64,000 nucleotides of DNA from an uncultured Tenacibaculum sp. (GCA_947498055.1 CANMJA010000023.1:1-64000), one strand, 5' to 3'; shown: positions 17,023-26,673, counted from the stretch's first letter. Translations and numbers: made by a program. Notes: generated by a model from the letters alone, not told the origin.

Positions 17023-17613
17023 ATGAGTTTACTAGAAGATTTACAACAACGAAGTGGAAATATTTGTGAATTATGTACTTCAAATACTAATTTAAGTATT
17101 TATGAAGTCCCTCCAATTTCTACAGGTGGTATAGATGGAAGTTTATTAGTTTGTGAAACTTGTAAATCTCAAATTGAAAATACAGAAACTACAGATGCAA
17201 ATCATTGGCGCTGTTTAAATGATAGCATGTGGAGTGAATTTAGTCCTGTAAAAATTGTTGCTTGGCGAATGCTACATCGATTAAAAAAAGAAGGTTGGTC
17301 GCAAGATTTACTAGATATGATGTATTTAGAAGAAGAAGAATTACGTTTTGCAAAAGAAAGTGACGATCATTTAGAGGAAAGTGAAAAAATAATTCATAGA
17401 GATGTTAACGGTGCTATTTTACAAGCAGGAGACACTGTGGTTTTAATCAAAGATTTAAAAGTAAAAGGTTCTAGCATGATTGCTAAACAAGGAACTGCAG
17501 TTCGAAGAATTTCTTTAGACCGCGAAAACGCTAAATATATTGAAGGAAAAGTGGGACCTACTCAAATTGTAATTATTACCGATTATGTAAAGAAAATGGC
17601 CGAAAAAGAATAA
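17023..17613 (+). CDS. PhnA domain protein
   Basis: A 196-residue cytosolic protein. The N-terminal zinc-ribbon-like part has two Cys pairs (CELCTSN near residue 14 and CETCKSQ near residue 47). The C-terminal PhnA/YjdM-type SH3-like domain is seen as DVNGAILQAGDTVVLIKDLK followed by GSSMIAKQGTAVRRI and IEGKVGPTQIVIITDYVKK. PhnA proteins were named after a phosphonate locus, but this family is widespread without such genes, and its role in phosphonate use is not supported here. It is probably monocistronic. Confidence 0.88.
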   Translation: MSLLEDLQQRSGNICELCTSNTNLSIYEVPPISTGGIDGSLLVCETCKSQIENTETTDANHWRCLNDSMWSEFSPVKIVAWRMLHRLKKEGWSQDLLDMMYLEEEELRFAKESDDHLEESEKIIHRDVNGAILQAGDTVVLIKDLKVKGSSMIAKQGTAVRRISLDRENAKYIEGKVGPTQIVIITDYVKKMAEKE

Positions 17614-17725
17614 TTAAAAACGTTTGATTATAATAAGTTCTAAAACACAGACTTAAAAGTTTTTAAAGAACAACTGCAATAAATGTAATATTATTGTAGT
17701 TGTTTTTTTATTCGCTTAATATTCA

Positions 17726-17733
17726 TAAATTTG
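17726..17733 (+). promoter_or_regulatory. -7 element TAAATTTG with an upstream TTG box
   Basis: TAAATTTG is preceded by TTG at 17700-17702 with a 23-base spacer, at the long end of the Bacteroidota promoter range. It lies about 24 bases ahead of the start codon at 17757. Confidence 0.5.
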
Positions 17734-17756
17734 CGCCTATTAATTTAAAAATTCTT

Positions 17757-19241
17757 ATGATGAAAAAGGTAATTTTAATGATTGCTATTTTTAGTTGTGT
17801 GTTAATTTCTTATGCGCAAAACACTATCACAAAAAACGTAATAGTAGATACACCTGGTTGGAAAAGAATAGCCAAGTTTAGTGGTAGTGCAGGAAGGGGT
17901 TATAACGAAATAACTATTTTAACAAAAGGAGGAACTGTTGCTCCTACAGTTTCAAAGATTTCTTGGTTTAAAGGATATTCTGATTATGGTGGAATACATA
18001 CTGAAACTTTAAGTAGAGTTAGATATTGGTCACAAGCCAGAATCACTTTTGATGGAACTGATGGTTTTCTTGAAATAAAATTCACCAAAGAAATACCTTC
18101 TCTAACCGTTCATTTAAATAGAGAAGTATGGACTGGCGGTACTATATTTGAAGGAACTTTACCTAATGGAGGCGGAGATGTTGTTACAGGTACAATCACA
18201 AATTTTGGGAGACTTAATGTTGCTAGTAATAAATTATTTGTGAATAATGGTAATGGACATGTAGGTATTGGAACAGCTACTCCCGAGAGTAATTTACAAA
18301 TAGGTCATTCAACAACTGAAGGTCTTATTACTTTAGGAGGAGGAAAATCCTACTCATCAATAGGATCTACAAGATCTGATGGTGGATTAATTCTAGGAAA
18401 AAACATATACGCTAGATATAAAGACGGAACAGATAATTATGTTGGTAGAGTTGGAGCAAATTCTTCAACTGGTTTTACTGGTATTAAAATAGGTCTAGAT
18501 GGTGTTATAGATTTCTTCGGAAAAGCTGGCAATGTAACTGCAGACGATATAGCTAACACAAACTTAACTAGCAAATTAAGAATTACTAAAGGTGGTTACA
18601 TTGGTATTGGCACAACTACTCCTAATGCAGGTTTAGAAATTAAACATGATACTGGTTTAAAAATACAATCAAAAACAAAAGGCGGTTGGTTTGGAAATAT
18701 AAAAATGGCTGATGGCTTAACAAATACTAATTCTAGAGACGATATGCTTTTTAGTACTTCAGGTGGTTTTATGTTTAAAATGGATGACAATAAAAATGGC
18801 ATTAGTAATATTGAAGGTTTTAATATTTATGATAGAAATAATAAAAGTGTTTTTACGGTTAAAGAATCTAATGGTAACATAGGTATCGGTACAACAACTC
18901 CTGATGCCAAATTAGCAGTAAATGGAACTATTCATTCAAAAGAAGTAAAAGTAGATTTAGTTGGTTGGCCAGATTATGTATTTACTAACGACTATCAATT
19001 ACCTACTTTACAAGAAGTAGAAAATCATATCAAACAAAAAGGACATTTACAAAATATTCCTTCTGCAAAAGAAGTAGAAAAAAATGGTATTAAGCTTGGA
19101 GAAATGAATAAAAAACTTCTTGAAAAAGTAGAAGAATTAACGCTATACACTATTCAACAAGAAAAGAAATTAGAAAAACAAGAAAAAGATATTGAAGAAT
19201 TAAAAGCTTTAGTAAAACAATTATTAGCAGCTAAAAAATAA
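17757..19241 (+). CDS. Secreted protein with GIGT-type repeats and C-terminal coiled coil
   Basis: About 494 residues. The signal peptide is MMKKVILMIAIFSCVLISYA; ATG 17757 was chosen over an earlier in-frame ATT/TTG-type extension that begins inside the promoter. After a beta-rich head come three spaced units (VGIGTATPESNLQIG, IGIGTTTPNAGLEIK, IGIGTTTPDAKLAV), a signature seen in tail-fibre-like surface proteins of Bacteroidota. The C-terminal region (WPDYVFTNDYQLPTLQEVE, then IPSAKEVEKNGIKLGEMN) precedes a long coiled coil (KLLEKVEELTLYTIQQEKK). I infer an exported trimeric or fibrous surface or secreted protein. There are no phage genes around it, so I do not read it as prophage. Confidence 0.8.
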   Translation: MMKKVILMIAIFSCVLISYAQNTITKNVIVDTPGWKRIAKFSGSAGRGYNEITILTKGGTVAPTVSKISWFKGYSDYGGIHTETLSRVRYWSQARITFDGTDGFLEIKFTKEIPSLTVHLNREVWTGGTIFEGTLPNGGGDVVTGTITNFGRLNVASNKLFVNNGNGHVGIGTATPESNLQIGHSTTEGLITLGGGKSYSSIGSTRSDGGLILGKNIYARYKDGTDNYVGRVGANSSTGFTGIKIGLDGVIDFFGKAGNVTADDIANTNLTSKLRITKGGYIGIGTTTPNAGLEIKHDTGLKIQSKTKGGWFGNIKMADGLTNTNSRDDMLFSTSGGFMFKMDDNKNGISNIEGFNIYDRNNKSVFTVKESNGNIGIGTTTPDAKLAVNGTIHSKEVKVDLVGWPDYVFTNDYQLPTLQEVENHIKQKGHLQNIPSAKEVEKNGIKLGEMNKKLLEKVEELTLYTIQQEKKLEKQEKDIEELKALVKQLLAAKK

Positions 19242-19269
19242 TTTTTTCAATCTTCTTGTGATAAACAAA

Positions 19270-19312
19270 CAAAAAAGCTCAAAAATTCAATGAATTTTTG
19301 AGCTTTTTTATT
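19270..19312 (+). terminator. Intrinsic terminator after the GIGT-repeat gene
   Basis: Stem AAAAAAGCTCAAAAATTC / GAATTTTTGAGCTTTTTT with a very short loop and T run. Confidence 0.8.
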
Positions 19313-19382
19313 CTTCAATTCTAAACTTCTTAACTCCTCTACTCCTACACTACTTAACTCCTAAAAAAAATTAAAGAACCTC

Positions 19383-20432
19383 TTATTTCTCCGCATTATA
19401 ATACACCTTATAAAACTTCATTTTTTTATCCTCATCATATCCTCTCTCTAAATATTCGGAGGCAGCGTCTGGCGCGTCAATATCTAATTTAATTTGAATG
19501 TTGGTATCTAACTTAATTTCTGTTTTAAGCTTACTTTTCTCTTTTTTCAATACCACATCAGAAACTTCAAAATTATTACGGATTAACACATCATTTAATT
19601 TCTCAAAATGCTTTTTATAATCTTCAAACATATCCTTATGTTTCTCTTCCTCAAATACCTCATCTTTAAAAGAGTGGTAATCTACACTTTCGTGTTCCTT
19701 AAAATAATCTACCGTATTTGCTAAAAAATTCCCCTGCTCATGCTTTCCCATTTCTGGTTTAATAATTTCTTCAGAAAAATCTTTACACAACTCTAAATAA
19801 TTTTGTGTGTGTAAATTTCTATCATCTGCATATTTTACACTTAAAAAATTATTAATCCAATATTGCGCATCGTAATTATTATTATCTACTGATAAAACAA
19901 CCGTTCCTTCAGTATCTGAAGAATTTAATATTAAACATCCTTTATCTAGTTTCTTTGTAGAAATTCCCTTTTGAACAACTACATCGAAACTATCTTCATC
20001 TAAATAGGTCTGAAAAAAATCTACTTTATTTTCAATTTTAAAAACACCTACTGCTTCTGTTAATACATCTTTATATTCGATTCCTTCAAACAACACCACT
20101 AAAACATCCCCTGTTTTAATATTTGCTGAGTTAGATTGTTCGTATAAATGATTTACAATATTTTTAGAGTGCTCTAAAAACGTATTTTCATCTTCAAAAA
20201 TATCTGCAGTATACTTGTTAATTTCATTTAATCTTACATCTGCATGATGACTAAATCGATAACTCTGTGTTACAGAAGAAAATGGTTTTAGTAAAAATGG
20301 CACTAAGAGTTCATAACTCTCCTCATCGAAACGAACAAGGTTTTCTGATAAGGCATTACTACCACTGTTATACTTATTAGCTACTTTATGAATAATACAT
20401 TTACTTAATTCTACACGAGTTCTTTTAATCAT
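19383..20432 (-). CDS. Nucleoid-associated protein (NdpA/YejK-like)
   Basis: A 349-residue protein of the 37-kDa nucleoid-associated family. Typical pieces are the opening CIIHKVANKYNSGSNALSEN, the helix-turn region HADVRLNEINKYTADIFED, and VLVVLFEGIEYKDVLTEAVGVFKIENKVDF near residue 120, followed by the conserved DKGCLILN. Family members bind the nucleoid or DNA; their detailed role is not known. It is divergent from the 20493 gene with 60 bases between start codons, so the two share a promoter region. Confidence 0.85.
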   Translation of the reverse strand: MIKRTRVELSKCIIHKVANKYNSGSNALSENLVRFDEESYELLVPFLLKPFSSVTQSYRFSHHADVRLNEINKYTADIFEDENTFLEHSKNIVNHLYEQSNSANIKTGDVLVVLFEGIEYKDVLTEAVGVFKIENKVDFFQTYLDEDSFDVVVQKGISTKKLDKGCLILNSSDTEGTVVLSVDNNNYDAQYWINNFLSVKYADDRNLHTQNYLELCKDFSEEIIKPEMGKHEQGNFLANTVDYFKEHESVDYHSFKDEVFEEEKHKDMFEDYKKHFEKLNDVLIRNNFEVSDVVLKKEKSKLKTEIKLDTNIQIKLDIDAPDAASEYLERGYDEDKKMKFYKVYYNAEK

Positions 20433-20492
20433 AATTTTAAAAAATTAGATTACAAAAATACGTATTTTAGTGTCGTTAAAAATAGTGGAAAT

Positions 20493-21020
20493 ATGAAATT
20501 ATTAGGTATAGGATCTAGAATTAACCATTCTGAATTCGGTTTTGGGGTTGTTACAAATGTAGATAACAAACATTATTGGGTTACTTTTCAGGAAAACGGA
20601 TTAGAAACCATTCCTCTTGATGAAGAAATAGAGATTATAGAAGCAGTTGAGGATGAAGTAGACACGGTTAGTTTATATGAAGTGGAAAAATCTTTACGAA
20701 GTATTTTAAAAAAATGGAGTGATATTTCTGAAATCGTTCCAATAGCGGATAAATTTAAAGGCGGAAAACTAATTATTGAACCTGCAGACACTAATTTAAC
20801 TTCTAAAGAAATTCCGATAGATACTTTCTTTCATAAAATAGTAATGGTACGAGATCGAATTAGAGTAATGGAACAAAAAATAAATGCTAGTAAAACATTA
20901 GACGATCAAGATAAAATTGATTTACAACAATATATTACTCGTATTTATGGTAGTTTAACTACATTTAATGTGTTGTTTAAATTAAAGTCAGATCATTTTG
21001 TAGGTGCAAAATCGAAGTAA
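20493..21020 (+). CDS. Conserved hypothetical protein with Tudor/CarD-like N-terminus
   Basis: A 175-residue cytosolic protein I do not recognise by name. The first 50 residues (GIGSRINHSEFGFGVVTNVD, then HYWVTFQENGLETIPLDEE) resemble the small beta-barrel that occurs in CarD-like and UvrD-tail domains, which contact RNA polymerase or DNA. The remainder is helical with an acidic linker. Its divergent arrangement with a nucleoid-associated protein gene suggests, without proof, a DNA-related job. The end is followed by about 400 bases without a gene. Confidence 0.7.
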   Translation: MKLLGIGSRINHSEFGFGVVTNVDNKHYWVTFQENGLETIPLDEEIEIIEAVEDEVDTVSLYEVEKSLRSILKKWSDISEIVPIADKFKGGKLIIEPADTNLTSKEIPIDTFFHKIVMVRDRIRVMEQKINASKTLDDQDKIDLQQYITRIYGSLTTFNVLFKLKSDHFVGAKSK

Positions 21021-21418
21021 CATATTTACAAATATTTATTCCGTACAATACAATCAAGAGGTTTAAACCCGAGGGGAGTCGGAAGTTTTATTTTAGAGTT
21101 AATGTGTTTATTTTATGACATTTACAATTTTTGCATTGTCACTTCGAGTGATTTTCGACAGAAAATTGTATCGAGAAGAGATGATAACAAAACGAAAACA
21201 AAGTTCTCGATACAAATTTTCTTCGTTTCTCTTCGAAAATTCAACTCGAACTGACATTCTTTTTATACCAATAAGTATCTCAAAAGCAACACATTAACTC
21301 CTTATGATTACTCCTAGGTTTAAAACTCCTTGTTAACATTACTATGCGGAATTTTTAACCTAAAAACAGAACATTACAATTTTCTTCTGATTTTGACTTC
21401 GTTCAATCAACATGAAAA
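21021..21418. other. Intergenic region with a long palindromic repeat
   Basis: No gene is supported. The main content is a hairpin-forming repeat at 21138-21255 (separate entry). A 60-codon open frame crossing that repeat at 21115-21297 has no family resemblance and is considered spurious. Confidence 0.6.
21138..21255. repeat. Dispersed palindromic intergenic element
   Basis: The outer arms GTCACTTCGAGT (21138-21149) and ACTCGAACTGAC (21244-21255) pair with one mismatch; inner arms GTATCGAGAA (21168-21177) and TTCTCGATAC (21204-21213) pair perfectly. The whole element can fold into a long hairpin. It shares the CGAGTGA and TATCGAGA words with 171-215 and 48767-48830. Confidence 0.65.
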
Positions 21419-22024
21419 TTATTTTTTAAAATCGATAGTTAATTGCTCTGGTAACAATCGAAAAGATTTTCTGTGGTATTTTGTAATTCCGAATTCTTTG
21501 ATGGCTCTTCTATGTTCTTTAGTTGGATATCCTTTGTTTTTTTTCCAATTATATGCTGGAAATTCTTCATGAATTTTTTCCATAAATTCATCTCTATATG
21601 TTTTTGCTAAAACAGAAGCTGCTGCAATACTCATATATTTTGCGTCTCCTTTTACAATGGTTTCTGAAGGTATATTTTTATAGGATCTAAACTTGTTCCC
21701 ATCTACTATAACATACTCTGGTGCTGTTTTCAACCTATCTAAAGAACGATGCATTCCTGTAATAGAAGCTTGTAAAACATTTAATTCATCTACTTCTTCG
21801 TTAGAAATAAAAGCAATTCCGTAGGCAATTGCATTTTCCTCAATATAAGGTCGTAGTAATTGTCGTTTTTTCTCCGATAACTGTTTAGAATCATTTAACA
21901 ATTCGTGTGTGAAATTAGCGGGTAAAATTACTGCTGCTGCAACTACTGGCCCACACAAACATCCTCTTCCGGCCTCATCTGTTCCTGCTTCCAAAGCAAA
22001 ACCACTATAATTTAATTGTAACAT
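21419..22024 (-). CDS. rnhB: Ribonuclease HII
   Basis: A 201-residue type 2 RNase H that removes ribonucleotides from DNA and RNA from hybrids. The catalytic acidic residues are visible: Asp16 and Glu17 in [13 protein letters not shown], Asp108 in YVIVDGNKF and Asp145 in [10 protein letters not shown]. The C-terminal [10 protein letters not shown] with [10 protein letters not shown] is also typical of bacterial RNase HII. Length is normal. It is divergent from the porin gene, with 70 bases between start codons. Confidence 0.95.
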   Translation of the reverse strand: MLQLNYSGFALEAGTDEAGRGCLCGPVVAAAVILPANFTHELLNDSKQLSEKKRQLLRPYIEENAIAYGIAFISNEEVDELNVLQASITGMHRSLDRLKTAPEYVIVDGNKFRSYKNIPSETIVKGDAKYMSIAAASVLAKTYRDEFMEKIHEEFPAYNWKKNKGYPTKEHRRAIKEFGITKYHRKSFRLLPEQLTIDFKK

Positions 22025-22081
22025 ATAACAAATTAACAGTTTTCAAAGATATAATTCACATTTATTTTAGTTTAATTATTT

Positions 22082-22089
22082 TACATTTG
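22082..22089 (+). promoter_or_regulatory. -7 element TACATTTG very close to the porin start
   Basis: The motif ends only five bases before the start codon at 22095. With the usual distance from -7 to transcription start, the porin mRNA would have almost no leader. Confidence 0.45.
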
Positions 22090-22094
22090 CTTTC

Positions 22095-24053
22095 ATGAAA
22101 TATATTTTTGTTTTTATTTTTTTCTGTATTTCAATTGGTATAAATTCTCAAATTAGATCGGTAGATGGTGGTTTTGGAGGTTTTGGGCGTACTTCAAGAA
22201 TTGATTCTTTGTCTAATAATGAGATAAGTGTAAAACTTAGTGGAAAAACGAAGTATACCGATTATAAAATTATTAGTTTTAAAAATGATACTACGTATGT
22301 AGATACTACATTAACTATTAAAAAAGAATATAAATTTAATTTTAGAAGAAAAGATAATTTTGAATTATTAGCCTTTCATAATCAAGGACAAACTTTTAAT
22401 AACCTTGCTTATAATTTTAGAGATATTAGTCTGTTTCCTGATATTGGTTTTAGAGCCAAACAATTTAATTATTTAACTATTAAAGACATTAAATATTACC
22501 AAGTTGCTACGCCTACTACTCAAATAATGGCAAGAACTGGTAACGAACAAGGACAGGTACTCGACGCTTTATTTACATTAAATTTTTCAAAAAGATTAAA
22601 CTTAAGTGTTGCTTATAGAGGTTTAAGATCATTAGGACAATATCGTCGTTCTTTATCTAGTACCGGTAATTTTAGAGCAACAATGACTTATAGTACTCCG
22701 AAAGATCAATACAGTATTAGAACACACATTGCTACTCAAGATTTCACAAATCAACAGAATGGAGGACTTAATACACAGGCTCTTTCAAATTTTTTGACTG
22801 ACGATCCTAATTTTAAAGATAGAGGGAGACTAGATGTAAATTTAAATGATGCTGAAAATGTTTTAGAAGGAACTCGTTTATATGTAGATCATAATTACAA
22901 GCTTTTTACTGTTAAAGATACTACCAATGTAAATAATTTCAGTAATTTAAAAATTGGTCATGTTTTTCATTATGAAAAAAAAGAGTATAATTTCAATCAA
23001 AGAACTATAACAACCGATTTTTTTAATGACGCTAGTAAAACTTCTGGTAGTATTAACGAAAATGTAGAACATAGTATTACTAATAATCAAGCATATTTAG
23101 AATTTAATTCAAAATACATTTTAGGTAAATTTAAGGCAAAAGCAAATTACACTACCGTAAATTATGGGTACGATACTATTTACAATGGAAATGTACTTAT
23201 AAATAAAAAACGATTAAAAGGGAAAGCTTTTTCTTTAGGTGGAGATTGGAATGGTAGAGTAGGTAATTTTAAAGTAAATGCAAGTGCGACTATAACTCCT
23301 GGTAGTGGCCATTTAGCAGGGAATTATTTTAGCGGTGATGCTTCTTATAAAAAAGATAGTATTTTTTCTGTAAAAGGAAGTTTATTACTTACTTCTAAAG
23401 CCCCCAATTTCAATCAACAATTATTTCAAAGTACTTATAATGAATATAATTGGGAAAATGATTTTATAAATATAGATACTAGAAACCTTGGTTTTTCTTT
23501 TACATCTATATGGGGAAATGCTAGTTTAGATTTTACGAATATTGAAGATTATGTATATTTTGACACAGACAATACTCCCAAACAATTTAACGAATCTATC
23601 ACCTACCTTAAAATCAAAGTAAACAAAGAGTTTAAATTTTTAAAACATTTTGCTTTAGATAATACAGTAATGTATCAAAATGTATCTAGCGGCAGTAACG
23701 TATTTAGAGTACCAGAATTTGTTACCAGAAATACTTTATACTATACAGACAACTGGTTTAAAGGTGACCCTATTTTAGTTCAAATAGGTGGAACTTTTAA
23801 TTTCTTTACCAAATACAAAGCAAACGCATATAATCCTTTATTAGGAGAATTCACCATACAAAATAACACCGAAATAGGATATCCTTCTCTAGATTTATTT
23901 TTTAATGCTAGAGTAAAAAGAACTCGATTATTTTTTAAAGTTGAAAATGTTAGCTCCTCATTTTTACCAGATAGAAACTATTTTTCTGCTCCAAATTATC
24001 CTTATCGCGAATTATCAATTCGTTTTGGTGTTGTTTGGAATTGGTTTATTTAA
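22095..24053 (+). CDS. Putative outer-membrane porin (Porin_10-like)
   Basis: A 652-residue exported beta-barrel protein. The signal peptide MKYIFVFIFFCISIGINSQ is followed by a short polar region and then alternating amphipathic strands to the end. Pieces such as LAFHNQGQTFNNLAYNF and FPDIGFRAKQFNYL match the putative porin family widely found in Bacteroidota, and the chain ends in a strand with terminal aromatic residues (IRFGVVWNWF), as expected for a barrel inserted by the BAM machinery. The substrate is unknown. It appears to be monocistronic under a promoter very close to its start codon. Confidence 0.85.
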   Translation: MKYIFVFIFFCISIGINSQIRSVDGGFGGFGRTSRIDSLSNNEISVKLSGKTKYTDYKIISFKNDTTYVDTTLTIKKEYKFNFRRKDNFELLAFHNQGQTFNNLAYNFRDISLFPDIGFRAKQFNYLTIKDIKYYQVATPTTQIMARTGNEQGQVLDALFTLNFSKRLNLSVAYRGLRSLGQYRRSLSSTGNFRATMTYSTPKDQYSIRTHIATQDFTNQQNGGLNTQALSNFLTDDPNFKDRGRLDVNLNDAENVLEGTRLYVDHNYKLFTVKDTTNVNNFSNLKIGHVFHYEKKEYNFNQRTITTDFFNDASKTSGSINENVEHSITNNQAYLEFNSKYILGKFKAKANYTTVNYGYDTIYNGNVLINKKRLKGKAFSLGGDWNGRVGNFKVNASATITPGSGHLAGNYFSGDASYKKDSIFSVKGSLLLTSKAPNFNQQLFQSTYNEYNWENDFINIDTRNLGFSFTSIWGNASLDFTNIEDYVYFDTDNTPKQFNESITYLKIKVNKEFKFLKHFALDNTVMYQNVSSGSNVFRVPEFVTRNTLYYTDNWFKGDPILVQIGGTFNFFTKYKANAYNPLLGEFTIQNNTEIGYPSLDLFFNARVKRTRLFFKVENVSSSFLPDRNYFSAPNYPYRELSIRFGVVWNWFI

Positions 24054-24093
24054 CAGTATTTCACTAAAAAAAATTGACTACTAATAATATTTA

Positions 24094-24393
24094 TTAATTT
24101 CCAAAAATTAAAACTAGCTTTATAATAAATATTATAATTCCAATAATAACCCATATAGGGTTACTCTCCTCTTCTGTTTCTGTTGTTGTATAGTTATAAC
24201 TTGATGATGTTTGTGAATTATTCATTACAGAATCTAATACTTTTTTAGCAGCTTCTTTATCCATCACATAATCGTCGCATGTATTCTGAAAACTAGGCTT
24301 TTCTTTTGTTAACGAACAAACAATTCCTACGTTTCTATCAAATTCTCTTTTTTCACATTTTTTACAATATTGAAGACGTTCTCTTAAATCCAT
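24094..24393 (-). CDS. Small membrane protein with Cys motif
   Basis: A 99-residue protein. The N-terminal part has CKKC (residues 10-13) and two further Cys (VCSLTKE and NTCDDYVMDKEAA), a likely metal-binding or redox set. A Ser/Thr/Glu-rich linker leads to one C-terminal membrane helix (PIWVIIGIIIFIIKLVLIF). I know similar short proteins from Flavobacteriaceae but no function. It starts 18 bases after the end of the nhaC gene on the same strand, so the two may be co-transcribed. Confidence 0.65.
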   Translation of the reverse strand: MDLRERLQYCKKCEKREFDRNVGIVCSLTKEKPSFQNTCDDYVMDKEAAKKVLDSVMNNSQTSSSYNYTTTETEEESNPIWVIIGIIIFIIKLVLIFGN

Positions 24394-24410
24394 ATTTTTT
24401 TTATTATAAT

Positions 24411-26075
24411 TTATTTTTTAATAATCTGTCTAATTTTAATACCAAATGCTGCAAAAATTAATGTCATTATCGGACTTAACCAGTTGAATATTGCAAACAT
24501 AAAATACTCTCCAACTCCAACACCTAAAACACCAGATTGATAAGCTCCACAAGTATTCCATGGAATTAATACAGAAGTTACTGTTCCACTATCTTCTAAG
24601 GCTCTACTCAAATTTTCTGGGGCTAAACCTCTATCTTCGTATGCTTTTTTAAACATTTTCCCTGGAATAACAAGTGCTAGATATTGATCGGATGCTACTA
24701 TATTTAAACCTAAACAACTTGCAACTGTACTAAAAAAGAGACCAAATACTGATTTCGCCATACTTAAAAGCACATTCGTTATTTTTGCCAGAGCTCCAAT
24801 AGCATCCATAATACCACCGAAAACCATCGCACAAATTATCAAATAGATTGTCCATAACATTCCATTCATTCCTCCTGCACTAAAAAGTTTTTTAAGTCGC
24901 TTTACAGTAATCAATTTTTCTATATTAGAAACTTTCGTGTCTAATACTTCTTCGTTTAAATTTTCATTTTCAAAAAACTTCTTCAAAGTTCCTTTGGTAT
25001 GTACTCCTTCTAAATCGTCGTCTGAAAATAGTGCTTTAAGCTGACCATCTTTTTTAAGTTTTTCTACATCATTATTAGAAAGACTTGCTAAATACGTAGA
25101 ATCATCAATGGAAATAGAAGTATCTGTTAAAACTGCATTAGCTACAGCTGTTAAGTCATTTTTATGTAAAGACTTCACTACTTTAGGTTGAAAAATTAAT
25201 GCAAAAATACCAGCTAACACTACTCCAGAACCTAATGCTACCAAGGGTTTTATTTTAAACACAATTAAACCAACGACAAATAATGGCACTATAAAAAGTA
25301 AAGGTGTTATGTTAAAATACTCGTTTATGGTCTCTAAAATAAATGAAGTATTCGTTGTTCCTGAAGTATCTAGAGTACTACTTAAAATTCCAAAAACAAT
25401 TAAGGTCACCAAAATGGTTGGTACCGTAGTATACGCCATGTATTTTATATGTGTGAACAAATCTGTTCCTGCCATAGCTGGTGCTAAATTGGTTGTATCT
25501 GACATTGGAGACATTTTATCACCAAAATATGCTCCTGAAATTACTGCTCCAGCAATCATTCCTGCAGGAATCCCCAAGGCACTTCCTATACCTACTAAGG
25601 CTATACCAACTGTTGCTGAAGTTGTCCAAGAACTACCTGTTGCTATCGATATAATTGCTGCTATAATTACGGAAGCTGGTAAAAAAATAGTTGGATTTAG
25701 AACTTGCAATCCATAATATACCATTGCAGGAATAATTCCACTTATCAACCATGTTCCTGCCAAAGCTCCAACTAAAAATAAAATTCCAATAGGAACAAAT
25801 ACACTCTTCCAATTCTCCCATACTTCAGCAATCATTCTCCTTACTGTAGTTTTATTATAAAAACCAATTAAGGCAGCAATTAACCCGCCTATTAATAATA
25901 TATACTGATTTGAATAATCCCCTAACCAAGCTCCTTCTTTTGCAAAAATATTATATGCTAATAATCCTACTAATACAAATACTGGTATAAGAGCTTCCCA
26001 CAAATTCAGTTCTTTATTTTGCTGTATTTTTTGGTCTTGAATCTTAATTTCAGAATTATTATTGCTTTCTTGCAT
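24411..26075 (-). CDS. nhaC: NhaC family Na+/H+ antiporter
   Basis: About 554 residues with roughly 11-12 membrane helices, expected to exchange cytosolic Na+ for H+. Typical NhaC features are the paired regions GIIPAMVYYGLQVL followed by TGSSWTTSATVGIA, GAYFGDKMSPMSDTTNLAPA (the DKMSPLSDTT-type signature) and the C-terminal LEDSGTVTSVLIPWNTCGAY. A charged insert of about 80 residues (residues 310-390) is predicted to sit outside the membrane. ATG 26075 is chosen because the family begins near the first helix and the earlier in-frame start would add a 17-residue unlikely tail that runs into the divergent gene. Suits a sodium-rich marine habitat. Confidence 0.88.
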   Translation of the reverse strand: MQESNNNSEIKIQDQKIQQNKELNLWEALIPVFVLVGLLAYNIFAKEGAWLGDYSNQYILLIGGLIAALIGFYNKTTVRRMIAEVWENWKSVFVPIGILFLVGALAGTWLISGIIPAMVYYGLQVLNPTIFLPASVIIAAIISIATGSSWTTSATVGIALVGIGSALGIPAGMIAGAVISGAYFGDKMSPMSDTTNLAPAMAGTDLFTHIKYMAYTTVPTILVTLIVFGILSSTLDTSGTTNTSFILETINEYFNITPLLFIVPLFVVGLIVFKIKPLVALGSGVVLAGIFALIFQPKVVKSLHKNDLTAVANAVLTDTSISIDDSTYLASLSNNDVEKLKKDGQLKALFSDDDLEGVHTKGTLKKFFENENLNEEVLDTKVSNIEKLITVKRLKKLFSAGGMNGMLWTIYLIICAMVFGGIMDAIGALAKITNVLLSMAKSVFGLFFSTVASCLGLNIVASDQYLALVIPGKMFKKAYEDRGLAPENLSRALEDSGTVTSVLIPWNTCGAYQSGVLGVGVGEYFMFAIFNWLSPIMTLIFAAFGIKIRQIIKK

Positions 26076-26188
26076 TTGTAGTGATTTTCGGTGTGTAATG
26101 TTACGATTTTGTAAAGAAATAAACAAATGAAAACATCATGAAGAAAAGAAATACTCTATATGTATTAAAATATAAATTTATCAAACTT

Positions 26189-26614
26189 ATGCAAAAAATA
26201 ATATTCATTTTATTAATAACTATTTCACTTTTTACCTGTTGCAAAAATCAAAATATTTTAAATAAAGAAATTATAGAAAAAGCAATCTTATCAAATGATT
26301 TCCAAGAATATTATCATATTGCAAAAAGGAGAACTAAAACATTTTACGTGTATAATAATATTCAGAATATGGAACACGTTAACTTTTCTACAAAAAATAG
26401 ATTTTACCAAAAAATAAATTTTCTTAAGGTTAATTTTGAATTTAATATTAATTCTTCTAGTGAACGCCAGCATAAAGGAGTAGTTTTATACAAATACATT
26501 ATAGAAAACGGAATAACAAAATTAGGATTTGTTGATTTAGAATCGAATGCTAGTTTAATTTTAAAATATGACGAAAATTTTAATTTAATAGGTAAAAGAC
26601 ACGGAATTTTTTAA
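26189..26614 (+). CDS. Hypothetical lipoprotein
   Basis: About 141 residues. Starting at ATG 26189 gives MQKIIFILLITISLFTCC, a clean lipoprotein signal; an earlier in-frame ATG at 26138 would put a basic 17-residue piece in front and is less likely. The mature part is Lys/Asn-rich with mixed strands (GVVLYKYIIENGITKLGFVDL) and no motif I recognise. It lies between the divergent nhaC and the 26688 gene and may be a species-specific surface or periplasmic protein. Confidence 0.6.
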   Translation: MQKIIFILLITISLFTCCKNQNILNKEIIEKAILSNDFQEYYHIAKRRTKTFYVYNNIQNMEHVNFSTKNRFYQKINFLKVNFEFNINSSSERQHKGVVLYKYIIENGITKLGFVDLESNASLILKYDENFNLIGKRHGIF

Positions 26615-26673
26615 AGAAACACAAACATCTAATTCTTTTATTCCTTTATGAAGAGTTCTAACAAAACATTCTC

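Noticed and set aside
17757..19241. Prophage tail fibre
   Set aside because: It has a signal peptide and stands among housekeeping genes with no phage genes nearby.
21115..21297. 60-codon open frame crossing a palindromic repeat
   Set aside because: It consists largely of repeat sequence, has no leader or family resemblance and ends in AT-rich intergenic DNA.
25309..25716. Long open frame opposite nhaC
   Set aside because: It is antisense to a well-supported antiporter gene and mirrors its codon bias; no independent evidence for it.
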